Part shown: positions 22,760 to 32,653 of the stretch, piece after piece | Layout: the number at the start of each line of letters is the position of its first letter | Numbering within the stretch: position 1 is the stretch's first letter | DNA from: Amanita rubescens | Taxonomy: Eukaryota; Basidiomycota; Agaricomycetes; Agaricales; Amanitaceae | Assembly (NCBI GenBank): GCA_015039365.1 | Contig: WION01000349.1 | Location: forward strand, 1 to 55,602 | Direction of reading: 5' to 3' | Length of the DNA stretch: 55,602 bases | The notes under the pieces: model-generated | Seen by the model: only the letters and a program-made list of their open reading frames with translations | Database searches by the model: none | Told to the model about the DNA's origin: nothing | Translations under genes and position numbers: made by a program

Positions 22760-22929
22760 TTTGTTGATTTCCGAAATTATTTTGCAGCGACATGTCACAT
22801 GTCACAAGATGGACTTTATCATTATAACTGGAATTACGATCTCGCTGATCTCACTTGGCACGGAATGTATGGATAATCTCCGTCTTAAACTATTGTCGAT
22901 TCCCACGCGGCGGAGATGGCTGGTTGAAT

Positions 22930-23036
22930 ATATGAATCGTATTGAATGTACTGTAAGTAGTTTGGTGCGCATTCCCACGTTGTTGTTGAATATATAAAGG
23001 CGCGTGTTCTTTAAACCCATTTTGCTCCGAGCCATC
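22930..23036 (+). promoter_or_regulatory. Promoter of CFEM gene 2 (duplicated)
   Basis: Near-copy of 20124-20227, with the TATA box TATATAAAGG about 45 bp before the ATG. The duplicated block starts near GAATGTACTGTAAGTAGT. Confidence 0.75.
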
Positions 23037-23697
23037 ATGTTGTTCAACGCCAACCTTCTTGCTCTTGCTGCTCTCCTTGCTGCTGGCGTCCACGCCCAGA
23101 CTCCCTCCAGTGCCTCTAGTACTGCCGTTCCTACCAGCACTAGCCAGATCCCCCCATGTGTTCTGACCTGCGTGGAGGCTGCCCTCCAGAGCACCAATGG
23201 TGCTTGCACGTCCATGTTCGTCCTTTTACTCTCTGTCAACTAGTCTAGGGTACTGACTCTTACATTTGCAGCACTAGTCCTTGCGTTTGCACCAACACCG
23301 CATTCCAACAGTCTGCTGCGACGTGCTTGGCGTCCAAGTGCACGGCATCTGACGCGGCTGCCGCTGCTCAACTTGAAAAGGCCGTTTGCAGTGAGTAACG
23401 CGACTAAACACGTCGACTATTTCGCGTCGCTGATTCGGACGCGTCACAGCTGCATCAACCAGCGGTAGTACCACTGCCACCGGCACCGGTGCTGCCTCAG
23501 CACCTTCTGGTACTACCACCGCCAGCGGTTCAAGCGCGCCTGGTTCCTCCAGTGGTGGTGCTAGCTCTTCAACTACGTCTGCAGCTACGAGCACTGCTTC
23601 CAAGTCTGCAGGTGCCAAAATTACATTTGATCATGCTAATCTGTTTGCCCTCGCCGTTGGTGTCGTTGGTGCAGTTTTTGGTGGATTGATGGCTTAG
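23037..23697 (+). CDS. CFEM-domain, GPI-anchored secreted protein, copy 2
   Basis: Three exons (23037-23215, 23272-23390, 23450-23697) give 181 aa. The signal peptide, the eight CFEM cysteines and the intron positions and phases are the same as in copy 1. Exon 2 is 119 nt in both. The stalk differs: it is Ser/Thr/Gly-rich without the poly-Gly run. The hydrophobic GPI tail (NLFALAVGVVGAVFGGLMA) is nearly identical to copy 1. The close match of promoter, introns and tail indicates a recent segmental duplication, with change concentrated in the stalk. Expected at the cell wall or plasma membrane. Confidence 0.9.
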
Positions 23698-23806
23698 TTG
23701 ATGATACCCTTGTAACGTAAACTATTATATACGTTTTGTTGTTTGGCATCGGCAAGTGCCGGATACAAATCGAGGAGAATGATAATAACAAACGACCGTT
23801 CCACAT

Positions 23807-26800
23807 ATGGAGGCTCTAGTTCCTCCAGAAATCACTGCAGAGCTCACCCAAATCCTCTCAAATCTCGTTCTCGGTGACAATGACATTCGCCAGAAGTAAT
23901 GTTTGACTACTCGCTTCCCGTGTCTCACTCACTTTTAGCCTAGCGCCGAAAACGCCGTCAATGACCGCCTCGCACATTCTCCAGAGCTTTATCTGCTTGC
24001 TCTTGCTCAGTTTGCGATAGCGGCAGACACGGAGGTCGTAAGTTACTTCCCCGATCTCCGCTAGTCGCCCTCTGATCGCATCTAGATGCGCTCTTTTTCG
24101 CTCGTCCTCCTCAGGCGTCTACTCTTTCGTCCCTCCGTGCAAGCTTACAACCCAAACTCTTCCTCTCCCCATCCCTCCCACAATGCCATTGTCGCTCCCC
24201 GTCTTACCCTCTACGACCACCTCTCTAACGCTACTCTCTCAAAACTTGAACGCATCCTGCTCCATTCTCTCGAACACGAGCCTGCCAAGGGCGTCAGACA
24301 CAAGACCGTCGACACCGTGTGCGATGTCGCGAACGAGAGTATGAAGAGAGGAAGGCCATGGCATGCCCTTCAAGTCGTCATCTTTTCCATCGCCAACGCT
24401 GCCGGCGTCGGAGAAGGGCACGCCCCGGCACCGGATCCTGGCGTCCCCCCCAGCCGATATGTACGCGAGAGCGCGTTCAGGGTGTTTGCTGGCTGTCCGA
24501 ATCTCGTCGTTGATCTTCAAACTGACGCCGTCCTCGCCGTGTTTCAGAGGGGATTGCAAGACGCGTTTAGCATCGAGGTGCGTCTCATTCAATTGGAGGT
24601 CACGTTCATTTACGTATTTGTACGTTTTTAGGTTAGACATGCCGCTTTGCTCGCGTCTGTTGCGTATATCACTGCTGCAGATGCTCCGCACCAATTGTCT
24701 CAGCTCTTGTACCCGATGCTTGAAACCCTTCCCGCTCTCGCTCAGCATACCAGTCTCTCAATACCTGCAACGACTCCTTCCCCTCCACTTTCGTCGGACG
24801 ATGATTCATCGTATTACTCCAACTTGTCGGAATTCTTAGCCACCTTGACTCCGCTATGCTCTTCTCATCCATACCTATTCCAACCACATTTACCGGCACT
24901 CTTAACCTTCCTTCCGCCATTGATACTACCCACTGTCGACGCGGGTCCAACACCAACTGTTGGCAGACCCTTCCCTTCTCACTCGTCTGCGGGTGCAACC
25001 GAAAATGGCAAGTCTGTGTTTGTATTTCCCCCCTCCTCCGCATCTAGGAGCGCGGAGGCAGAGGCGGAGGCAGAGGCAGGACGCGTAGATGAGGGAGATG
25101 ATGAAAAATCGACGTTACGGTTAAGCGCTCTGGAGTTTATGGTCAGCTTATCAGAAGCGAAAGCAAGTATGGTGAAAAAAGTCCATGGGTGGACAGATGT
25201 GATTGTGCGAGCGTGTTTGGAGGGGATGGGTGAATTGGACGATGACGCTTTGGATGTGTGGTTGAGGGAGGACGTAAGTTTGCTGTTTCAAGCTTTCTTT
25301 TACCGCATTGGCTGACGAATGGTTGGCATGTAGCCGTCCGCAGGATCTAGTTCGGCTGAGGCAGAGTCCCCTCCTGCGCTTTACGAGCAGTCTTTGGATA
25401 GGCTGGCGTGTGCACTGGGCGGGAGGGCCGTGTTGCCACCTGCGTTTCAGGTGAGAACCTCTCTATGATATGCCTCCGTCCACATCTCAACCTGTGTCCC
25501 AACAGTATATTCCGTCCATGTTGGCGAGTTTTGACTGGAGAGCACGGCATGCTGGACTGATGGCGATAGCTGCCATCGGAGAAGGTACGGGCAGGGTGAG
25601 ACGTCAGAGCTTTTGCTTTGTCGTGTCTTGACGACGGTTACAGGTTATGCAACATGAATTGGGAAAGATTGTTGAGTAAGTCTTTATGCGGTCTGCTTAT
25701 TCGGATTAACATGTTTTTGACAGAATGGTCGTTCCCATGTTCCGTGATACACATCCGCGGGTGCGGTACGCAGCTTGTCAGTGCATGTAAGCGTACAATG
25801 TGATTGGCGGTGTGCTCGAAGCTGAACGATCGTAATAGAGGGCAGTTATGTACAGATCTCGAGGTATGTCTACTTGTTTGGTACGAAACCAGACTTGTGA
25901 CGTTGCGCATCAGGAAATCATCCAAGAGAGACATAGTCAACAGCTCTTTTCAGTTCTCATCCCCGCGCTGGAGGACCCTGAGTCAAGGTGAGAATCGTCT
26001 ATCGATTCCCGATATTTGCCAATTCTTGATAAAGAGTTCATTCTCACGCAGCGGCAGCCCTTATCAACTTTTGCGAGGGCGTCGAACGGGATACGCTCGT
26101 TCCATACCTGGACCCCATTGTCGAGCGTCTGCTTAAACTGCTCAATCCGGGGCAAGGACGACATGTGCACCGTTATGTCCAGGAACAGGTTATCACTACA
26201 CTTGCCATGGTTGCTGATGCGAGTGAGGTTACCTTTGCCAAAGTACGTATGGGTGTGTTTCGTAATACATCTCACTGAGCGCGATTCGTTTAGCATTATT
26301 CGACTATAATGCCTCTTCTTTTGGATATTCTGCGAAATGCGGATGGGCCAGAGTATCACAAACTACGGGTCAAGGCCATGGAGTGTGCTGGTCTCATTGG
26401 TACATTTTATATTGACTCGAGAGAATGGATTTACCTGACACGGCACTTAAAGCCATTGCTGTTGGACGAGACGTGTTTTTACCGGATTCTACAGTGCTCA
26501 TTGAGCTGCTGATGCGGATACAAAGTAGGTTTGATGTATCGTTGTCGTCATGCCATGCTGATGTCAGTATCTAGAGAGCCCTATCGATCCTTCCGACACG
26601 CAGCTGCAGCATTATCTTATTGGAACGTGGGCAAAGGTCTGTCAAGCTATGGGACCCAATTTTGAACCTTACCTTCCCATTGTCATGCCGACGTTGCTCG
26701 ACACGGCAGGTGTCAAGGCTGACATCTCGGTTTTTGGTATGTCGGTGTGTCGCATTGTGTGGACCGGATTGACTGATGACCGATGTAGACGGCGACGAAA

Positions 26801-27537
26801 ACGAAGAACGAAAAGGTTGGGAGACGATCAACGTCGATGGGCAGTCGCTCGGTATTCGAACGTCCGTAATCGAAGAGAAATGCCAGGCGTTTGAGACGCT
26901 CATTATTTATTGCTCGACGTTGGGTGCCCAGTTTGCGCCGTATTTGGCGCAGACTTTGGAAGTGACGCTGCCTGGTCTGAAGTTTTACTTCCATGAAGGT
27001 GTTCGAGAGGCGTGTGCTATGTAAGTTGTCATCATGTCGTCAACTGTAGTCATCAGGAATTAATGACTATTTAGGCTGATTCCGCTATTGCTAGTGGCTG
27101 GGAAAAGTAGCGGGACGCTGACAACTCAGATGGTATCCGCGACGCTGAACCAGCTTGTCAATTGCATCAATACTGAGCAAGATGCATCCTTCCTAGCGTC
27201 ACTCTATAAGGCATTTGCAGACTGTATACGCGTGATCGGTGGAGTTGGCGCGCTTGCGCAAGAGTACCACACTGGTATCATTGAAGCGACGCAACGGCAA
27301 CTGCAGGGGTTCGCTGATAGGCGGAAGAGCCGTGCCAATCAGGTTGCGTCTGACCCGGAGACAGACAAGGAAGATATGGCGTTGGTAGAGGAGTTTGAGG
27401 ACTTTGCATTGGACGATATGGCCAAGCTCTTGGCGATGTTTGATTCAAATCATCCCTTGTTAGTTGCTGTGTCGAGTGTGAGGGATCTGGGGTTAAATAG
27501 TTGGGATAGCGAGGATGATGGGGATGAGGAAGGGTAG
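23807..27537 (+). CDS. Importin-beta family karyopherin (Kap121/Pse1/IPO5-like)
   Basis: A nuclear import receptor made of HEAT repeats that carries cargo through the pore under Ran control. Sixteen exons can be chained in phase (23807-23895, 23944-24037, 24086-24577, 24632-25273, 25334-25450, 25506-25595, 25644-25675, 25724-25786, 25839-25863, 25914-25987, 26035-26242, 26294-26399, 26453-26524, 26575-26736, 26789-27020, 27075-27537). They total 2961 nt, 986 aa, a little short of yeast Pse1. Family blocks include FSLVLLRRLLFR near the N-terminus, DTHPRVRYAACQCIGQL, AAAALINFCEG, and PSDTQLQHYLIGTWAKVC, then the acidic C-terminus. Several exons are very small (25-32 nt). It is a housekeeping gene set within an accessory block. 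Which importin-beta it is (Kap121 or Kap123) is likely but not proven. Confidence 0.88.
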
Positions 27538-27599
27538 CTGTGCTCACGTTGGTTACTTTAATCTCAAAGAGGGTTCACGCCTGTGCCTCGGATCACACT

Positions 27600-27642
27600 G
27601 ATAAAAATCCGCATCAGTTAATGCTGGGCCGAGTTGGTCTTC
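27600..27642 (+). promoter_or_regulatory. Core promoter of secreted-protein gene E
   Basis: GATAAAAATCCGCATCAG, then GGCCGAGTTGGTCTTCG 36 bp after the box start. It is the most diverged of the set but keeps spacing and order. Confidence 0.5.
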
Positions 27643-27691
27643 GTAACCACCCATCCGTATCCTTCACTCCTCCGAGTCGGTTAACATCATC

Positions 27692-28797
27692 ATGTTGTTC
27701 TCATTCTCTCTCTTTTCGTTCCTGCTTTGCACTTCTGTGGCGGCGACAAGTTCTCCTCGTGACACTCACGAGCCAGCTTCTGACTCCGAGTACGACGAGA
27801 ACATGAAGCCGCCTTTTCCACATCTAAACATTCCTCTTGCCACTGACATCCGACTATCTGATTCCTCTTACGAACCAGCCGATCGTCAACCTGTCAGTTC
27901 CGGGTTTTTTTAAGTAGACCAAGAGGCTCATACCGTTTCAACAGATCAAACTTCTCTCATTCTACGGCGACCAGCATTCTCTTAACAAAATCTCGATCGA
28001 AACTACTACTGACGAGGCGAAGAGTGTTAGTGTATCTGAGCTGACCAAGGGTAATTCACCGTGGTTAATTGGCAAGTGGAAACGAGCAGCGAAAGACACC
28101 CATGTGAGTGGCATTCCAAATTTAAGCTCTTTAGGCTCTTGACGTATCTCACGCGAAATCATTTTAGTCTAGCATCCCCGGGCACGAACCTCCGACGGAG
28201 ATATGTATTCTTTGGAAAAACAAGAAGACACAGGCATTTTTTGTGGTCAAGGACGAAACGCCAGCTTTAACGCTAGAAAGAGGACAATTTACTTTGCCGG
28301 TTGTCAAAAAAGAGCATCCATTTAAAACAGGTGTTCGTCTCAGCATGGCATCGACTCTGATACCATCCGGTACAACCTATTTATCATTCCATCATCGCGA
28401 TCGTACCGTCAGTCCCCGGTTTCTTTATTCTTTAAAAAGTACACTCACGCTTCAACGTTGTCAAGCGAAGGTACATTATATTTAAGAACAATTTGATTGC
28501 AACTTACATTGCTGGCGACAAAACAAGGACATATAAGGTGTTTCCCGTAGCTAAATTGACTGTGGCGGCTAATGGAAAGTGGTTAAACGGCAAATGGAAG
28601 CGGGAAGTCAGTGACATCTTGAGTCTGACATTGACGTTGATCTCATGCTCATGGTTTTCATACAGTCTAGGAGTGCAGCACCACTGATGTTGGAAATGGA
28701 CGAAACGAACGGCGAACTCTACGTCAGTGAAACGATTCAGCAAAGTGGCAATAAGCAGAGGAAACGACCAGGCGGACGTGCTGCAGCAGTACAATAG
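27692..28797 (+). CDS. Secreted protein, family member E, two-domain, intact
   Basis: Five exons (27692-27892, 27945-28103, 28168-28407, 28466-28606, 28666-28797) give 290 aa, and every intron is phase 0. The signal peptide is MLFSFSLFSFLLCTSVAA. Exon 2 holds the family core (KLLSFYGDQHSLNKISIE, then VSVSELTKGN and WLIGKWKR). Exon 3 opens SSIPGHEPPTEICILWKNKK and ends in a beta-rich stretch. Exon 4 repeats the core in diverged form (NLIATYIAGDKTRTYKVF, then GKWLNGKWKRE). Exon 5 parallels the start of exon 3 and ends in a basic tail. So it appears to be a two-unit protein, where copies B and C have one unit. No known domain is recognised. It is expected to be extracellular; an effector or symbiosis/wood-decay secretome role is only a guess. 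Confidence 0.78.
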
Positions 28798-28859
28798 TGT
28801 ATTACGTCGATATGTTGGCACTTTATGTTTGACGTTGCAATTTTGCATGTCCATGGGCC

Positions 28860-29348
28860 ACTGACAGCATCAACGCTAGTACGAGTGCATCCGAGCCCCT
28901 GGCTTGAGACTATTGAGATCCTTTCGTCGTTCCCATTGGAAACTTCTGTAGGTGCTTGAGGCGGCGTTTCGGCGACGCCTCGCAAACGGGCTTGTACACT
29001 ATGCGGAACAGATGGCTCTTGGGTCGATTCAAAATTGTTAGTTGCAGGAGGATGAGTCTTGAGTGATCCTACGTCATTGAAGGGTTCATCAGAGGAGTGT
29101 CGAAGGCCCAGGTATGTGTGCTTACCACGGTACGTCGTTTCCACACCTCCTACTTTGTATTCTCCTTTTGTCTCACTGTCTTTCATTATTTGCGCTTCTT
29201 TTGAGTCCGGAGAAGTGTGTAGAGGTCGTAGGCGTGAATGGGTTGAATATGACGAGTTCTGTTCAGTAGAACCCGTATCAACTTTTATCCCATCAATAAC
29301 AGTCATATCGCACACCTCAGAAGTAAGTTTCATGTCGTTGGACGGCAA
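28860..29348 (-). pseudogene. Diverged copy of the unknown gene at 29772-30326
   Basis: An open minus-strand frame reads LPSNDMKLTSEVCDMTVIDG, DTGSTEQNSS, then ETTYRGKHTYLGLRHSSDE. It aligns with LPSNGAKTVLEVRDKDD, NASSNEQDSRE and EMTYLSKHAHPDLRHLSDE in the gene at 29772. A 57-nt GTAAGCAC...GTAG intron sits at the same place in both copies. The 5' part of the model is missing and replaced by transposase-like sequence, and the 3' end would overlap the last exon of gene E. I take it as a broken copy. Function unknown. Confidence 0.5.
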
Positions 29349-29430
29349 AACAGATTCTATAGGCAGTATAATCAGTGCACTGGGCCGTTATTTCATCCAT
29401 GCATCGCAGCGTTAGTTGGTGTATCGGAGA

Positions 29431-29764
29431 TCAGGGCTCGTTTTGATTGCCACGTCTGTATGGGCCTTTGACGCCCTCTATGAGCTGTGACTCGGCAATT
29501 GAGGAACAAAGGCCATTGAGTGCACCAAATTCGGTATTAAGGTTGCGGTAATGGGTAAGCGGGTGTTGCTGAGGTAGTATGCGGGTACACCCACATACTG
29601 GAATACTTCTCGTGGAACTTTGCAAGAAGCTCGTCCAATTTGTCCAAATCATCGCCATCAATCACTTCTTGCCCAATGTGATGGCAGAACCCGAGGAAAT
29701 ATCTGATTATTTGCACCATTTGCGTTGGCACGAGCCCTTCTATTGCCGGAAGATAGAGCTATAT
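29431..29764 (-). mobile_element. Plavaka/KDZ-type transposase relic
   Basis: Minus-strand reading gives LYLPAIEGLVPTQMVQIIRY, then FLGFCHHIGQ and LDKLDELLAKFHEKY. After a one-base frame change it continues ILPQQHPLTHYRNLN, FGALNGLCSSIAESQ and GPYRRGNQ. These follow, in order, the conserved blocks of fungal Plavaka (KDZ clade) transposases: PAIxGLVPxxMV, a FLDFCY-like block, ARFH, QHSLVHY, and FGAPNGLCSSITESxH...RRSN. The frame break and stop codons show it is dead. It lies between the two copies of the unknown gene. Confidence 0.72.
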
Positions 29765-29771
29765 ACATGGC

Positions 29772-30326
29772 TCATGATTGTACTTTTGAAGCCATTGAAG
29801 CCGGCTGAAGCGGTGTATCAACGACGGCCAGAAGAACGGAATCGTTTAAGACGAGGATTAGGGTGTGGACCGTGTGGTAACTGGTAAGGTTGGCAGTACT
29901 GAGAGTGGTTTTTTGAACGTTGATGCGATAGTCTACGTTGTCCAGAGTCTCGTCAGATAAGTGACGAAGATCCGGGTGAGCGTGCTTACTGAGGTACGTC
30001 ATTTCCTTGTCCCCTACCTCGTCATTTCCTCCTTCCTTACCCTTTTCTTCGTCTTCCAAGTTCTTTTCCGAAGGTGGTTCGCGCGAGTCCTGTTCATTAG
30101 AACTTGCATTAGCGTTTAGTACCACGATGTCATCCTTATCACGTACCTCCAAAACAGTTTTCGCGCCATTGGATGGTAAACGGGTGTAGAAATGGCGTTT
30201 TGTCAATGTCCGACGAATGGAGTTGGCTACGTCGAGGATTGGGTGTCCGTTACCAGGGGGGTACGCGACGGCGTCTACCAAATTAGTCAGGTGCAGGTGA
30301 CGGTGGTGTGAAAGTCGTGCCTGCAT
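29772..30326 (-). CDS. Hypothetical protein, unknown
   Basis: Two exons (29990-30326, 29932-29772) with a 57-nt intron give 165 aa; the ATG is at 30324-30326. It has a His/Leu-rich start (MQARLSHHRHLHL), then SIRRTLTKRHFYTRLPSNG, and a highly charged middle (PPSEKNLEDEEKGKEGG). The intron could also be read through, since its length is a multiple of three and it contains no stop, so a 184-aa form is possible. Presence of the GTAAGC donor, a CTGAC branch-like site and an equal-length intron in the copy at 28860 supports splicing. It is divergent from the ATPase gene with about 80 bp between starts. No domain is recognised; it may be cargo or part of a repeat rather than a host gene. Confidence 0.45.
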   Translation of the reverse strand: MQARLSHHRHLHLTNLVDAVAYPPGNGHPILDVANSIRRTLTKRHFYTRLPSNGAKTVLEVRDKDDIVVLNANASSNEQDSREPPSEKNLEDEEKGKEGGNDEVGDKEMTYLSKHAHPDLRHLSDETLDNVDYRINVQKTTLSTANLTSYHTVHTLILVLNDSVLLAVVDTPLQPASMASKVQS

Positions 30327-30405
30327 GATGAAAACACGAACTCAGCGGCACTCCTCTTTCGCACCCCGCCATCAGGCTCGGCACACAGATACACACCCTG
30401 TGACC

Positions 30406-32653
30406 ATGAACCTTGATGATGAACAGGCCTTTCTGGAAGCTAACGGCCACGACGACCGCTATGACGAAACAGACGAAACACTCCTCCAACATCAGCTTAT
30501 CACGTCGCCTCTGCTAAACTTTGCCGCCGTGAGGCACCATGCCGAAGCTTTCCCTTCTCGCGGACTGCTCGGGACGACGAACGGGGAGAGATTATATATG
30601 AACACCAATACCCCGAGCAGCGGGGTCATCTGCGGTGTGCAAGTGAGTCTTATCTGGGCTTGGAGGACCGATGCCACTGACGAAGGACTGGATCAGGGCT
30701 CAGGCAAGAGCCACACCTTGTCTTGTATTTTGGAGGCCTCCCTGGTCGTGGACTCAAGGATCGGGCGACTGCCTCAACCACTCACAGCACTCGTGTACGC
30801 TTCTGAACCGGATTATATTGCCACGCTCAAGCGACGACAGGTTTCATTTTGACGAGCAAGACTGTAATCGACCTGCTGAGGCTGCCTTCTTGTCATGCCC
30901 CGCATCTGAGAACGCAAGTCAAGAACATCGAGACCGCCTCCCAAAGGTCACAGTGCTGTGCTCGTAAGCTTCTTCCCACCGGCTGTGATTCTCCTCACTC
31001 CCTCGCGTCATCACTAGCCCAAGCAACGTCACGCGTAGACGCCGTGCATACGCCTCTCTTCCGCACGTTCGCGTCGAACCCTTCTACTTCTCGGAGCAAG
31101 ACCTCACTGCGGACAGGATGCTGGCAATCATGGGATGCGATAATACGGAGGTAATCTGTTATTTAACTCGCGCAGACACAGATGCTCACAGCGCGCCAGA
31201 CGATGCCCCTGTACATGCATTCCGCCCTTCTGATCATCCGTAACATGGGCGTGGATGCATTCAACTACCGAGGCAAGTCGGGGTCTGGCATCTTTCTTGT
31301 TGCTGATGACAACCAGAGTTCAAGCGACGGATCAACGCTGAGAACCTGAACCCAACGCAAAAGGCAATGATCAAGCTTCGCCTCGATCTCCTTGACGCGT
31401 TCCTTCGTCCAGAAGCACCGGATATTCAGTCGTACTTCTGTGCTGGAAAGCTGGTACTCGTTGACCTCACGGATCCCTTCCTTGATGGTGAGCACAACAT
31501 CCGAATCACGCGCTGGTCAGGACCTTATTGTTCCTTTCGTACTCAGGTCTAACAGCAGGGGTCTTGTTTGACATCGTCCTAGGCTTATTCATGCAATGGC
31601 GATCACTGAACGGCAAGATTGTTGGTACGTCTTGCCGAAAATGTATTCACTCAGAATCATCCTGACTTGCGTCGTAGTCCTCGATGAGGCTCACAAGTAC
31701 CTCATCAACAGCAGCACTGCCCGTCTCACGCAGTCGATCTCAAGCATCATCCGCCTGCAGCGACATCTCTCCACACGTGTCATTATTGCCACGCAGGTAG
31801 GTACCGTCCCATTGTGAGATGTTCGCCACGCTCACCGCATGTCCAGGAGCCTACGGTCATCCCATCCACCATCCTCGACCTCGCATCTTTCATCATCTGC
31901 CACCGTTTCACCTCGCCGTCGTGGTGTACACATCTTGCACGGCACGTGTCTGCAGGTGACAATGCTGAAACGGCACAGTGGTTTCAAGATGTCATGCTTC
32001 TTGCGACGGGGAAATGCGTGGTGTTCTCCCCTTCGGCCCTCGTGATGACGAGCAACGACAGCTCGGTGCGGCTACTTGGCAGAGACTACCTGAAACTGCG
32101 AGTCCGGCCGCGCTTGACTCTGGATGGCGGCGCGTCGTTGCTCGCCGTCGGGCGGACTTTATCCAGCATTGACTGCGAGGCCCCGATTGTCGACACAATT
32201 CTGACTAGTAATCACCTTCCACTGGCTCAACGGGAGCTGTCACACACAGCTTGCCAGGGGCCGCTGTCAACACCAAATGCCAATGCGATTCCATCCGTAG
32301 TAATCCCGCGCAGCGAGGAGTCCGGCACTTCATTCGTATCCCTGGACGGGCCAGCATCTACAAACGGCCCCCGAGCTGTTCCAGCGCATCTCAAATATCT
32401 CATCGGATGGCTTCAGCGTAATGGCGGCGCGAACACACCTCTGAATCTCAACGATGCGATGTCCAAGCTTTTCTGGATTGGCAACAAGATATACGGTGGC
32501 AAGAAACATTGGTGGAATACGATGCTCGAGGAGGCCGAGGCGGAAGGTCTCGTTGAGGTCACGAAATTGAACGTTAAGAAGAAGGGGCTCAAAACCCTCG
32601 GCAAGGAGAGAACAATCCGCTTGCTTCATCCAGGTCCATTTATCTGGACGTAA
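30406..32653 (+). CDS. HerA/FtsK-like P-loop ATPase
   Basis: Nine exons (30406-30642, 30697-30794, 30841-30963, 31018-31150, 31200-31272, 31317-31487, 31547-31624, 31678-31796, 31847-32653) give 612 aa. Walker A is GVQGSGKSHT (residues 77-86) and Walker B is VVLDEAHKYL (Asp307, Glu308). A sensor-like IIATQEPTVIP follows, then FIICHRFTSPSW. This order fits the HerA/FtsK branch of P-loop ATPases. The C-terminal 100 residues look like a winged-helix domain (LKYLIGWLQRNG to TIRLLHPGPF). The intron at 31273-31316 has a GC donor (GAG|GCAAGT) and is needed to keep the frame. I chose ATG 30406; an ATG at 30325 is also in frame but overlaps the divergent gene. Its role in fungi is unclear; similar ATPases serve DNA pumping or end processing in prokaryotes. 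Confidence 0.8.
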
